A stretch of 64,000 bases of DNA, from assembly GCF_023091745.1 (NCBI RefSeq), contig NC_068924.1, positions 68,216,832 to 68,280,831 on the forward strand, written 5' to 3'. Positions 43,313-54,282 of the stretch are shown piece by piece. The position numbers and the translations under genes were made by a program. The notes beneath the pieces are model-generated. The model saw only the letters and a program-made list of their open reading frames with translations, did no database searches and was not told the DNA's origin. How positions within the stretch are numbered: position 1 is the first letter of the stretch; every line of letters begins with the position of its first letter. Source of the stretch: Budorcas taxicolor. Taxonomy: Eukaryota; Chordata; Mammalia; Artiodactyla; Bovidae.

Positions 43313-44454
43313 ACCACCTCCCAATATCCAACGTCCTCTAAGGCTCTTGCATTGTGTTTATCTCAATGTCCATATGATAAAATTTTTCCTGAATGCAGTT
43401 CCAATGACAATAAAGAACACAACAGAGGATTTTATCATCCTTTTTCTATTTTCTCACTTGTGCAAGCTCCCATTTTCCTAGGTAATGCTTTTCTGAAATT
43501 GAGAGGCATCCTGGCTAACTGTGGCAGTTTCTGCATTAGTGAGATAAAGGATAATTTAGATAAGTAGCTAACAATTTGCATTTATCTTAAGGAAAATATA
43601 GCAAAGATCTTAATGCAGTTTGTATCACCTCACTGCTCAGAGACCCTTTGCTCCAATACAGTCTTTGCTGAAATAAAGAAAATAAAAAACACAGACTAAG
43701 AACCATAGCAAAAGCAAGCACAAAATCATGAAAATTCTCCCTTTTGTTGCCATTACTTCATTCCCCATTTAAATGATTTGATCTCTTCTTGCTACAGCTA
43801 AATGACTCACAAAAGCTGGTGGGAATTTACATGACTAAACAAATTCTTTCCAATGTTATACACAGGTGACAAAAAAATGTTCTCCAGCTGAAATAATCAC
43901 AGAGGGAGTAATGTTTTTATATTGCCAAAGGATGAAGCTCTTTGCTTTAGCTAAGCTACACATTCATTTTATGTCAACTGAAGAAAAAAAGAAAAATCTC
44001 CTGATCTTTATCAAATTACTGTATAATTACTTTTAGACATTTTTGGACTGACACAATATGAAACATAGGATAAGTTTTGAAATATAGTAAGAACTTCAGA
44101 ACAGAATTAGAAAACATTTAATACTTTAGAAGAAACTGGGAAATAACAATATCAGCCAGACTATATTCATAAAAAGAGATGAGAAATTAGATTTATCAGC
44201 TGGACAATAAAGAAAAGCACAAGGTTTGGAATCCCATTGGCAACACCTGAAATTTATTGACAGAGAATGTTACATAAATACATGGTCATTCATATATCCA
44301 TGGAAAAAATAATAAGAAATGGCATCAATCTTTTCATCTTAGTTTAAATGCACTACAAAGTTACAGTATATATGTATAACAATCACTTTACACATCAAAT
44401 TCACACAACATTGCACATCTTCAATTTTTAAAAGTTACAGTAATAATGGAACAT
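43313..44454. other. Unique AT-rich sequence
   Basis: 1.1 kb with no gene or named repeat. It forms the left flank of the L1. Confidence 0.4.
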
Positions 44455-44468
44455 AAGAATGAGCATAA

Positions 44469-44945
44469 GTCCCAGAAGAAGAAGACAAAAAGAAAGACCA
44501 TGAGGAAATGCTTGAGGAGATAATAGTTGAAAACTTCCCTAAAATGGGGAAGGAAATAATCACCCTAGTCCAAGAAACCCAGAGAGTTCCAAACAGGATA
44601 AACCCAAGGCAAAACACCCCAAGACACATATCAATCAAATTAACAAAGATCAAACACAAAGAATAAATATTAAAAGCAGCAAGGGAAAAGCAACAAATAA
44701 CACACAAGGGTATTCCCATAAGGATAACTGCAGATCTTTCAATAGAAACACTTCAGGCCAGGAGGGAATGGCAAGACATACTTAAAGTGATGAAAGAAAA
44801 TAACCTACAGCCCAGATTACTGTACCCGGCAAGGATCTCATTCAAATATGAAGGAGGAATCAAAAGCTTTACAGACAAGCAAGAGCTGAGAGAATTCAGC
44901 ACCACCAAACCAGCTCTCCAACAAATGTTAAAGGATATTCTCTAG
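44469..44945 (+). pseudogene. L1 ORF1 C-terminal remnant
   Basis: The frame (no start codon because of truncation) encodes the RRM and C-terminal domain of the ORF1 RNA-binding chaperone. PRHISIKLTKIKHK, IRITADLSIETLQARREW and FSTTKPALQQMLKDIL are readable to the natural stop at 44943-44945. One internal nonsense codon (TAA, 44664-44666) comes from a CAA-to-TAA change. The coiled coil and most of the N-terminus are missing. Confidence 0.88.
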
Positions 44946-44996
44946 ACAGGAAACACAAAAAAGGCATATAAACCCGAACCCAAAACAATAAAGTAA

Positions 44997-45311
44997 ATGG
45001 CAACAGGATCATACTTATCAATAATTACCTTAAACGTAAATGAGTTGAATGCCCCAACCAAAAGGGAAAGACTGGCTGAATGGATACAAAAACAAGATCC
45101 TTATATATGTTGTCTACAAGAGACCCACCTCAAAACAAGGGACACATACGGACAGAAAGTGAAGGGCTGGAAAAAGATATTTCATGCAAATAGAGACCAA
45201 AAGAAAGCAGGAGTAGCAATACTCATATCCGATAAAATAGACTTTAAAACAAAGGCTGTGATAAGAGACAAAGAAGGCCACTGCATAATGATCAAAGGAT
45301 CAATCCAATAA
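44997..45311 (+). pseudogene. L1 ORF2 start: endonuclease N-terminal part
   Basis: A 104-codon frame from the natural ORF2 ATG (MATGSYLSIITLNVN), 51 bp after the ORF1 stop, as in other mammalian L1s. The endonuclease residues in LNVN and the catalytic glutamate in CLQETHL are present. The NVNGLN motif has E in place of G. A small deletion creates a stop at 45309-45311, cutting the endonuclease off after IMIKGSIQ. Confidence 0.92.
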
Positions 45312-45371
45312 GATATAACAATTATAAATATATATGCATCCAACATAGGAGCACCGCAATATGTAAGACAA

Positions 45372-45689
45372 ATGCTAACAAGTATGAAAGGGGAAATTAA
45401 CAATAACACAATAATAGTGGGAGACTTTAATACCCCACTCACATCCATGGACAGGTCAACTAAACAGAAAATTAACAAAGAAACGCAAACTTTAAATGAT
45501 ACAATAGACCAGTTAGACCTAATTGATATCTATAGGACATTTCACCCCAAAACAGTGAATTTCACCTTTTTCTCAAGTGCTCACAGAACTTCTCCAGGAG
45601 AGATCACATCCTGGGCCATAAATCTAACCTTGATAAATTCAAAAAAATTGAAATCATTCCAAGCATCTTTTCTGACCATAATGCATTAA
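45372..45689 (+). pseudogene. L1 ORF2 endonuclease C-terminal part, degraded
   Basis: A 105-codon frame with the VGDFNTPL endonuclease motif near residues 16-23. The following region, where the SAHGT...RIDHILGH block should be, is altered and shifted (SSAHRTSPGEITSW). The SDH-type ending is in another frame. Inactive. Confidence 0.85.
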
Positions 45690-46246
45690 GATTAGATCTC
45701 AATTACAGGAGAAAAACTATTAAAAATTCCAACATATGGAGGCTGAACAACATGCTTCTGAATAACCAACAAATCACAGAAGAAATCAAAAAAAAAATCA
45801 AAATATGCATAGAAACAAATGAAAATGAAAACACAACAACCCAAAACCTGTGGGACACTATAAAAGCAGTGCTAAGAGGAAAGTTCATAGCAATACCTCA
45901 AGAAACAAGAAAAAAGTCAAATAAATAACCTAGCTTTACACCTAAAGCAACTAGAAAAGGAAGAAATGGAGAACCCCAGAGTTAGTAGAAGGAAAGAAAT
46001 CTTAAAAATTAGGGCAGAAATAAATGCAAAAGAAACAAGAGCAACCGCAGCTAAAATCAATAAAGCCAAAAGCTGGTTCTTTGAAAGGATAAATAAAATT
46101 GACAAACCATTAGCCAGACTCATCAAGAAACAAGGGAGAAAAATCAAATCAATGAGATTAGAAATGAAAATGGAGAGATCACAACGGACAACACAGAAAT
46201 ACAAAGGATCATAAGAGACTACTATCAGCAATTATACACCAATAAA

Positions 46247-47539
46247 ATGGACAACGTGGAAGAAATGGACAAATTCTTAGAAAAGTACGACTTTTCAAAA
46301 CTGAACCAGGAAGAAATAGAAAATCTTAACAGACCCATCACAAGCACGGAAATTGAAACTGTGATCAGAAATCTTCCAGCAAACAAAAGCCCAGTTCCAG
46401 ACAGCTTCACAGCTGAATTCTACCAAAAATTTCGAGAAGAGCTAACACCTACCCTACTCAAACTCTTCCAGAAAATTGCAGAGGAAGGTAAACTTCCAAA
46501 CTCATTTTATGAGGCCATCATCACCCTAATACCAAAACCTGACAAAGATGTCACAAAAAAAGAAAACTCCAGGCCAATATCACTGATGAACATAGATGCA
46601 AAAATCCTTAACAAAATTCTAGCAATCAGAATCCAACAACACATTAAAAAGATCATACACCATGACCAAGTGGGCTTTATCCCAGAGATGCAAGGATTCT
46701 TCAATATTCGCAAATCAATCAATGTAGTTCACCACATTAACAAATTGAAAAATAAAAGCCATATGATTATCTCAATAGATGCAGAGAAGGCCTTTGACAA
46801 AATTCAACACCCTTTTATGATAAAAACTCTCCAGAAAGCAGGAGTAGAAGGAACATACCTCAACATAATAAAAGCTATATACGACAAACCCACAGCAAAC
46901 ATTATCCTCAATGGTGAAAAATTGAAAGAATTTTCCCTAAAGTCAAGAACAAGACAAGGGTGCCCACTTTCACCGCTACTATTCAACATAATTCTGGAAG
47001 TTTGGGTCACAGCAATCAGAGCAGAAAAAGAAATAAAAGGAATCCAAATTGGAAAAGAAGAAGTAAAACTTTCACTGTTTGCAGATGACATGATCCTCTA
47101 CATAGAAAACCCTAAAGACTCCACCAGAAAATTACTAGAGCTAATCAATGAATATAGTAAAGTTGCAGGATATAAAATCAACACACAGAAATCCCTTGCA
47201 TTCCTATACACTAATAATGAGAAAGTCGAAAAAGAAATTAAGGAAACAATTCCATTCACCATTGCAACGAAAAGAATAAAATACTTAGGAATATACCTAC
47301 CTTGCCTGGTGGCTCAGAGGTTAAAGCGTCTGCCTGCAATGCAGGAGACCTGGGCTCGATCCCTGGGTCAGGAAGATCCCCTGGAGAAGGAAATGGCAAC
47401 CCACTCCAGTATTCTTGCCTGGAGAATCCCATGGATGGAGGAAGCCTGGTGGGCTTCAGTCCACAGGGTCGCAAAGAGTTGGACACGACTGAACGACTTC
47501 ACACATACCTACCTAAAGAAACTAAAGACCTATATATAG
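46247..47539 (+). pseudogene. L1 ORF2 reverse transcriptase fused to SINE-derived sequence
   Basis: A 430-codon frame, the longest in the window. Residues 1-351 are L1 RT: the NKSPVPDSF region near 46-54, motif A (SIDAEKAFDKI) near 176-186 with D178 and D184, motif B (TRQGCPLSPLLFN) near 235-247, and FADD near 278-281. From residue 352 the frame runs 67 codons through the Bov-tA at 47303-47504 and leaves it out of phase, ending at 47537-47539. The palm motifs look intact, but the upstream ORF2 is broken and the downstream C-terminus is displaced. Confidence 0.92.
47303..47504 (+). mobile_element. Bov-tA SINE inserted in L1 ORF2, 10-bp TSD
   Basis: A near-consensus SINE with a perfect 10-bp target-site duplication (atacctacct, 47293-47302 and 47505-47514). 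The L1 phrase 'gaatat|acctacc' resumes after it. Heads, boxes and tail are well preserved (ctcgatccctgg B-box region). Confidence 0.97.
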
Positions 47540-47768
47540 AAAATTATAAAACACTGATGAAAGAAATCAAAGAGGACACTAATAGATGGAGAAAAATACC
47601 ATGTTCATGTATCAGAAGAATCAGTATAGTGAAAACGAGTACACTACCCAAAGCAATCTATAGATTCAACGCAATCCCTATCAAGATACCAACGGTATTT
47701 TTCACAGAGCTAGAACAAATAATTTCACAATTTGTATGGAAAAAAAACCTTGAATAGCCAAAGCAATC

Positions 47769-48383
47769 TTGAGAAAGAAGAATGGAACTGGAGGAATCAA
47801 CCTGCCTGACTTCAGGCTCTACTACAAAGCCACAGTCATCAAGACAGTATGGTACTGGCACAAAGACAGAAATATAGATCAATGGAACAAAATAGAAAGC
47901 CCAGAGATAAATCCACACACCTATGGACACCTTATCTTCGTCAAAGGAGGCAAGAATATACAATGGATTAAAGACAATCTCTTTAACAAGTGGTGCTGGG
48001 AAAACTGGTCAGCCACTTGTAAAAGAATGAAACTAGATCACTTTCTAACACCACACACAAAAATAAACTCAAAATGGATTAAAGATCTAAACATAAGAAC
48101 AGAAACTATAAAGCTCCTAGAGGAGAACATAGGCAAAACACTCTCCGACATAAATCACAGCAGGATCCTCTATGATCCACCTACCAGAATACTGGAAATA
48201 AAAGGAAAAATAAACAAATGGGATCTAATTAAAGTTAAAAGCTTTTGCACAACAAAGGAAACTATAAGCAAGGTGAAAAGACAGCCTTCTGAATGGGAGA
48301 AAATAATAGCAAATGAAGCAACTGACAAACAACTGCTGCTGCTAAGTCACTTCAGTCGTGTTCGACTCTGTGCGACCACATAG
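47769..48383 (+). pseudogene. L1 ORF2 C-terminal part, ending in BOV-A2
   Basis: A 204-codon frame with the L1 C-terminal segment (GGINLPDFRLYYKATVIKTVWYW near residues 9-31). It runs to the BOV-A2 insertion at about residue 189, after which the frame is SINE-derived. The cysteine-rich region of ORF2 continues after the SINE in other frames. Confidence 0.88.
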
Positions 48384-48604
48384 ACGGCAGCCCATCAGGC
48401 TCCCCCATCCCTGGGTTTCTCCAGGCAAGAACACTGGAGTGGGTTTCCATTTCCTTCTCCAATGCACGAAAGTGAAAAGTCAAAGTGAAGTTGCTCAGTC
48501 GTGTGCGACCCTCAGCGACCCCATGGACTGCAGCCTACCAGGCTTCTCCATCCATGGGATTTTCCAGGCAAGAGTACTGGAATGGGGTGCCATTGCCTTC
48601 TCCA
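48334..48604 (-). mobile_element. BOV-A2 SINE inserted in L1, antisense
   Basis: A dimeric Bov-A element. The plus strand starts with the reversed tail 'tgctgctgctaagtcac' and ends 'cattgccttctcca'. The target-site duplication is 48324-48333 (gacaaacaac) against 48605-48614 (gacaaacagc), 9 of 10. Confidence 0.95.
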
Positions 48605-49509
48605 GACAAACAGCAAATCTCAAAAATATACAACCAACTTATGCAACTCAAGTGCGGAAAAATAAATGACCCAATCAAAAAATGGGCCAAAGAACTAAAT
48701 AGACATTTCTCCAAAGAAGACATATGATGGCTAACAAACACATGAAAAGATGCTCAACATCACTCATTATCAGACAAATGCAAATCAAAACCACAATGAG
48801 GTACCATTTCACACCAGTCAGAATGGCTGCGATCCAAAAGACTACAAGCAATAAATGCTAGAGAGGGTGTGGAGAAAAGGGAAACCTCTTACATTGTTGG
48901 TGGGAATGCAAACTAGTACAGCCACTATGGAGAACAGTGTGGAGAATCCTTAAAAAATTGCAAATAGAACTGCCTTATGACCCAGCAATCCCACTGCTGG
49001 GCATACACACCGAGGAAACCAGAATTGAAAGAGACACATGTACCCCAGTGTTCATTGCAATACTGTTTATAATAGTCAGGACATGGAAACAACCTAGATG
49101 TCCATCAGCAGATTAATGGATAAGAAAGCTGTGGTACATATACACAATGGAGTATTACTCAGCCATTAAAAAGAATACATTTGAATCAGTTCTAACGAAG
49201 TGGATGAAACTGGAGCCTATTAAACAGAGTGAAGTAAGCCAGAAAGAAAATACCAATACAGTATACTAACACATATATATGGAATTTAGAAAGATGGTAA
49301 TGATTATCTTGTATGTGAGACAGCAAAAGAGACACAGATGTATAGAACAGACTTTTAGACTCTGTGGGAGAGGGCGAGGGTGGGATGATTTGGGAGAACG
49401 GCATTGAAACATGTATGCTATCAGGTAAGAAACGAATTGCCAGTCTATGTTTGATACAGGATACAGGAAGCTTGGGGCTGGTCACGGGGATGATCCAGAG
49501 GGATGATAT

Positions 49510-49532
49510 GGGGTGGGAGGTGGGAGGGGGGG
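49510..49532 (+). other. G-quadruplex-type motif in the L1 3' UTR
   Basis: G runs of 4, 3, 3 and 7 (49510-49513, 49515-49517, 49522-49524, 49526-49532) are separated by short loops. A polypurine G4 tract is a known property of mammalian L1 3' UTRs. Confidence 0.75.
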
Positions 49533-49704
49533 TTCAGGATTGGGAACTCATGTACACCCGTGGCTGATTCATGTCAATGTATGGCAAAACCAATACAGTA
49601 TTGTAAAGCAAAATAAAGTAAAAATTAAAATTAAAAAAAAAAAAGAATGAGCATAAACTGTTTGAGGTAATCAACTATGTTTAAAAGCCTTTATGTTATA
49701 GATA

Positions 49705-49914
49705 GGGGGCTTCCCTGGTGGTTCAGCTGGCGAAGAATCTGCCTGTGACACAGAAGACCCTGGTTCAATTCCTGGGTTGGGAAGATCCCCTGGAGAAGGG
49801 AACAGCCACCCAATCTAGTATTCTAGCATTATGGGTGGAGAATTCCATGGACTGTGTAGTCCACAGGGTTGCAAAAAGTCAGACAAGATTGAGTGACTTT
49901 CAGTTATTCATTTG
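49705..49914 (+). mobile_element. Bov-tA SINE inside a MIR-like stretch, 11-bp TSD
   Basis: A complete SINE with a perfect 11-bp target-site duplication (tgttatagata, 49694-49704 and 49915-49925). The right flank continues as weak antisense MIR wording to about 49985 (aaggcaattaaaactcaaag). Confidence 0.95.
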
Positions 49915-50269
49915 TGTTATAGATAAGGCAATTAAAACTCAAAGAAAGAGAGCTGAAGTAACTTTTCCAAAGTTATATCATGAATCATCTTCATCATTAG
50001 TAGTGATCGAATTTAATTTTTATTTTTGTACAAAGGTAGCTTGTGAGAAGCAATCTAATGGGATATAAACTTAAGTTTAGACCTCCAAGTAAAACCTTTG
50101 AGAATCATTCTGGTTGCCTATTGTCACAAGTTCATCACCCATTATTGCAACTTTCAACACACAGAAGAAATTCAAATTCTGCAAACTACTCGTGTCCAGG
50201 AAAGAGACTGTGCTTTGGGGAGAAATACTGGACACTATAAAAGGTGAACCACATCTCAATAGAATCTAG

Positions 50270-50452
50270 TCTAGTAAGTCTCAAAGTGTAGTTTCTGGAA
50301 AAAAGGCATCAATATCATTCAAGACCTATAAATAGTTAGAAATGTAGACAGTTGAGTTCTGTGAATCAGAGTCCTGGGATAGGACCCAGCATGAAATGTT
50401 ATATAATGCCCTCCAGTTGATTCCGGTGCACAACGTTTCAAAATCACTGGTC
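50270..50452 (-). repeat. MER5A (hAT-Charlie MITE), antisense
   Basis: Recognisable MER5A wording in antisense: 'agtctcaaagtgtagtttctgg', 'gaatcagagtcctgggatagg', 'gccctccagttgattccgg' and 'cgtttcaaaatcactgg'. It spans nearly the whole 189-bp family length. There is no transposase; such MITEs depended on an autonomous hAT element. Confidence 0.85.
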
Positions 50453-50479
50453 AAGGGCGGAAAAAGTACTATAATATGG

Positions 50480-50640
50480 AAGATAAAAGACATGGCTTGC
50501 AATCTTAATTGTACCAAACAGTAGTTGTGTTGCCTTCAGCAATTTACTTCACTAATATTCCATCTTCTCATTTCTAAAATATATCACCAATTTTTAGTGT
50601 CCATGTAAAGTTAGATTGAGAGAAATAATACAGAATAAAG
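50480..50640 (+). repeat. MIR SINE
   Basis: MIR core wording: 'gtagttgtgttgccttcagc', 'tttacttcactaatattcc', 'ttctcatttctaaaatat'. Diverged. Confidence 0.7.
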
Positions 50641-50676
50641 AACAGAGGAATATTCAAAAAACTGACAAACTCCAAA

Positions 50677-50888
50677 CAAGTGGTTCTCAACTCTAGGTGA
50701 TTTTACCCTTCAGAGAACATTTTGTAATATCTGCTTATGTTTGTGATGGTCACAACTGGTGGAGGAGGTGGCTACTGACACATGGCGGGTAGAGGACAGG
50801 AGTACTACTAAGAGTGCTACAATAGACATGAAGCCCCCACATCAAAAGTTCATCTGGTCCAAATGCCAACTGTGCTATGGCTCAGAAA
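50677..50888 (+). repeat. hAT-Charlie-type MITE
   Basis: It starts with the typical 'aagtggttctcaac' terminus, continues 'gatggtcacaactggtggagg' and 'gcgggtagaggacaggagt', and ends with a degraded inverted terminus (ggctcagaaatc). I recognise the class but not the exact family name. Confidence 0.65.
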
Positions 50889-50889
50889 T

Positions 50890-51119
50890 CACATCCCTGG
50901 TGGGCCAGTGGCTAAGACTCTATTCTCCAAACGCAGGGCCTGGGGGTTCAATTTCTGGTCAGGACACTGGGTTCCACATGCCTCAACTAAAATAACCCAC
51001 ATGCTTCAACTCTAGAACCGCCCCCCCCCCCCCCATGCAATGAAGATTGAAGATCCCGAGTGCTGCAACTAAAACTTGTTGCAGCCAAATAAATATATAT
51101 TTTTAAAATAATAAATTAT
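50890..51119 (+). mobile_element. CHR-type SINE
   Basis: A tRNA-Glu-like head (catccctggtgggccagtgg), body words 'ccacatgcctcaact', 'gcaatgaagattgaagatcc', 'gcagccaaataaatatatat' and an A/T-rich tail. A C14 homopolymer lies inside at 51021-51034. Confidence 0.8.
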
Positions 51120-51205
51120 ACTTTTATTATTCAATTTATCATCACTTTTGAATCTTTCTCCTTATTCTTCTCCAATTTGTAAATAGCCATATGTATACTA
51201 ACCGA

Positions 51206-51418
51206 GTGTGTGTGCTCAGTTACTAAGTTGCATCTGACTCTTTGCAACCCTAAGGATGGTAGCCCGCTAGGCTCCTCTGTCCATGGGATTTTCCAGGCAA
51301 GAATACTGGAGTAGGTTGCCATTTCTTCCTCCAGGGGATCTTCATGACCCAGGGACTGAACTCATATCTCTTGCATTGGCAGAAGTGTCCTTTACCACTG
51401 AGCTGCCTGGGAAGCCCA
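51206..51418 (-). mobile_element. Bov-tA SINE, antisense
   Basis: From 'gtgtgtgctcagttactaag' to the reversed head 'gctgcctgggaagccc'. Flanking 'atactaa' on both sides (near 51194 and 51419) may be a short target duplication. Confidence 0.9.
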
Positions 51419-51507
51419 TACTAATATATATTTCCAAAATATATATAGTGCTGAAAAAAGATACAGGTAAAAAATTTTCTTATGTTTTTAATCTTTAGAA
51501 GTGGTTC

Positions 51508-51722
51508 GTGCTTGTGCTTAGTCACTTCAGTCATGTGCAGCACTTTGTGACCCCCATGGACTATAGCCTGTCAGGCTCCTCTGTCCATGGGACTTTTCAG
51601 GAAAGAAGACTGGAGTGGGTTGCCATTTCTTCTTCAGGGGATCTTCCCAACTAGGGATCAAACCTGAGTCTCCTGTGTCTCCTGCATTGCAGGTGGAGTC
51701 TTTACCCACTAAGCCATTGGGA
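51508..51722 (-). mobile_element. Bov-tA SINE, antisense
   Basis: From 'gtgcttgtgcttagtcac' to the degraded reversed head 'aagccattgggaaagg'. A small internal duplication 'gtctcctgt/gtctcctgc' is present near 51670-51690. Confidence 0.88.
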
Positions 51723-52042
51723 AAGGAAGATGCTAAAAAATATTTTCTTTCATCACATGTCTAAAATGTATGTTTTCTTCACGTGGAAAAGAGATTAAAG
51801 TAATTTGAAGAACTTGCTTCAGTTCACCTCATGGAGCAATGTTTTCCCTTCACTTTACTTGTAATAAATCACTGGCCCAAGCAAGCATAGTGAAAACAGA
51901 AATAGGAAGCAATATCATTGTCACTTTTCCTATATTTTCATATCATTAGCTATTTTTCCACATATTTAAGCATTACTCAAATCACTATATATTAGAGACC
52001 TACAAGGCAGATTAAAGTAGTAAAGGAGAGAAATACGTCATT
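51723..52042. other. Unique AT-rich sequence
   Basis: No gene or named repeat. Confidence 0.4.
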
Positions 52043-52048
52043 AGGTTC

Positions 52049-52053
<5 letters not shown>

Positions 52054-52085
<32 letters not shown>

Positions 52086-52285
52086 CAGTTGCTCAGTCGT
52101 GTCAGACTCTTTGTGATCCCATGGACTGTAGCCCGCTAAGATTCTCTGTCCTTAGGATTCTCCAGGCAAGAATACTAGCGTGGATTGCCATTCTCCTCTC
52201 CAGAGGATCTTCCCGACTCAGGGATTGAACCCTGGTCTCCTGCATTGCAGGCAGATTCTTTACCATTTGAGCTACAGGAAGTCTC
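52054..52285 (-). mobile_element. Bov-tA SINE, antisense, with (GT)n-expanded tail
   Basis: The SINE and an adjoining (GT)n tract (about 52052-52083) lie together inside one 11-bp target-site duplication (aggttctttgt, 52043-52053 and 52286-52296). The microsatellite is therefore part of the inserted unit, grown from the SINE's 3' end. Confidence 0.94.
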
Positions 52286-52654
52286 AGGTTCTTTGTAGGT
52301 TAGGTGAAAAGAGTAACTTATTTCTCCACCCACATTGTTCTCAAACCACACTTGGATGATAAACCCCACATGGTGACTGCAGGGGAAATGGATCATCTTA
52401 ATGATATCTTCCGCAATCCTACTAACAATTCTTAAGACTAAAAAATCAGTGAAAGGGTTTTGTCCATGACAAGGGAAAGTCAGTGACAACTGATGTTCAA
52501 ACGCTATAGAAAATGAATTATTTTTCTAAATTCACTTTTATATTTGTTATAGGGATTTCGCTTCAGTTATAGCACACCATTTCATCCCAATGGATAAGAG
52601 TTCATTCTCAAAATGGTATCTGTATTAGATTTCATGCCGCCTAAGAAGGAAGCT

Positions 52655-52934
52655 GAAGAAGGCAATGCCAAACCACTCCATAGTCTTGCCTGGAAAATCC
52701 CATGGATGGAGGAGCCTGGTAGGCTGCTGTCCATGGGGTTGTGAAGAGTCGGACATGACTGAGTGACTTCACTTTCTCTTTTCACTTTCATGCATTGGAG
52801 AAGGAAATGGCAACTCACTTCAATCTTCTTGCCTGGAGAATCCCAGGGATGGCAGAGCCTGGTGGGCTGCCTTCTGTGGGGCTGCACAGAATCGGACATG
52901 ATTGAAGCAACTTAGCAGCAGCAGTAGCAGCAGC
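52655..52934 (+). mobile_element. BOV-A2 SINE
   Basis: Two Bov-A units and an (agc)n tail. The target-site duplication is 52643-52654 (aagaaggaagct) against 52935-52946 (aagaaggtagct), 11 of 12. Confidence 0.95.
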
Positions 52935-52974
52935 AAGAAGGTAGCTTAGAGAATAATAGGTAATACTCAAGATA

Positions 52975-53432
52975 TGTCTAGTCAAGGCTATGGTTTTTCC
53001 AGTAGTCATGTATGGATATGAAAGTTGGACTGTGAAAAAAGCTGAATGCTGAAAAATTGATGCTTTTGAACTGTGGTGTTGGAGAAGACTCTTGAGAGTC
53101 CCTTGGGCTGAAAGGAGATCCAGCCAGTCCATTCTAAAGATCAGTCCTGGGTGTTCTTTGGAAGGAATGATGCCAAAGCTGAAACTCCAATACTTTGGCC
53201 ACCTCATATAAAGAGTTGACTCATCGGAAAAGACTCCGATGCTGGGAGGGATTGGGGGCAGGAGGAGAAGGGGACGACAGAAGATGAGATGGCTGGATGG
53301 TGTCACTGACTAGATGGACATGAGTTTGGGTGGACTCCAGGAGTTGGTGATGGACAGGGAGGCCTGGCATGCTGAAATTCATGGGGTTGCAAAGAGTCAC
53401 ACATGACTAAGTGACTGAACTGAACTGAACTC
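52975..53432 (+). mobile_element. BovB 3'-end copy (ART2A-like), 0.46 kb
   Basis: From 'gtctagtcaaggctatgg' to the tail 'gaactgaactgaac'. It holds only the C-terminal coding tail, with stops. A 7-bp flank repeat (actcaag, 52966-52972 and 53429-53435) is possible but overlaps the tail. Confidence 0.9.
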
Positions 53433-53435
53433 AAG

Positions 53436-53929
53436 TGTTAGATGATTAAGCCATTGGAAAAGTGTGGAACATTTGCCTTTTTTTCAGAGATATGAAGTGT
53501 TCAAAGGTCTAGAAAAAATACAAGTAGATATAGTAGCCATTTTCATTTATTTTTTTATAATAAAAGAGGTGCTTTCTTTCAACCTGTGACTTCCTATACT
53601 CCAGGTATGTTAAGGAATCTAAATCTATCATACTATTGAATGAAGGAATGAGGTCATTATGTATTATGTCATTTCCACATTATTCCAAACATACATTATG
53701 TCATTATGTATGTTTAAAAACGTACATTATTAAGATTTACAGAAAAGATGAACATGTTGGAAGATGTGTACCGAGAACTTAAATCTCTTGGTCAATATTG
53801 CCTTCAAAAAGAAGATGCACAAAGCTAAAGGGATTATGACTTAGGCATCCAATGGTATTTAACTTGTGGAAGTGAGCGACAGTCACCTACTATGTGAGGG
53901 ACTGTCCCATATACACAATAAGAATTATC
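53436..53929. other. Unique sequence with a small palindrome
   Basis: An inverted repeat (aaacatacat, 53687-53696, and atgtatgttt, 53706-53715) lies in a tcattatgt-rich stretch. No gene. Confidence 0.45.
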
Positions 53930-54255
53930 CTCACATATTGGAGAACTGTTCCTGGATGTGGCCACAGGAAGATGTTGCTGTGGAAAAGTTGTCAGAAAGT
54001 TTAATGCTTCTGACTTTAAAGGTAAATGAGCTGGGGCTGGCCACATGCAAAGGAATGTGAGCTGCCTCCAGAAACCAAAAGGGAGGAAAGAGATTTTCCC
54101 CCAGAACTTCCAGAAAAACAAGGACACTTTTTTTTTAGACCAGCAAGATCCATGTCAGATACCTAAATTGCAGAATGGTAATATAATAGATTTGTGTTGT
54201 TTTAGGCCTTCAAGTGTGTGGAAATGTGTTACAACAGTAACATAAAATTAATATA
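53930..54255 (+). repeat. MLT1-type LTR (ERVL-MaLR), 3' part
   Basis: MLT1 wording: 'gctggccacatgcaaaggaatg', 'cctccagaaaccaaaaggg', 'tttgtgttgttttaggcc' and 'aaatgtgttacaacagtaac'. The 5' part is missing or unrecognisable. No viral gene is present. Confidence 0.7.
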
Positions 54256-54282
54256 CTGCCCAGAACACCCTATTTTGTTCAT

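Larger units (their letters stand above)
44469..49642 (+). mobile_element. Ruminant L1, 5'-truncated in ORF1, 5.2 kb, 14-bp TSD
   Basis: Plus-strand L1 with the end of ORF1, a 51-bp spacer, ORF2, the 3' UTR and an A-rich tail. A perfect 14-bp target-site duplication (aagaatgagcataa) lies at 44455-44468 and 49643-49656. Two SINEs inserted later (47303-47504 and 48334-48604). Without them it is about 4.7 kb of a 6-7 kb element. ORF2 is broken by several small indels and stops, so it is immobile, but the intact TSD and legible frames indicate moderate age. Confidence 0.97.

Noticed and set aside
47303..47504. A new C-terminal domain of the L1 ORF2 protein
   Set aside because: The extra residues are translated Bov-tA SINE, bounded by a perfect TSD.
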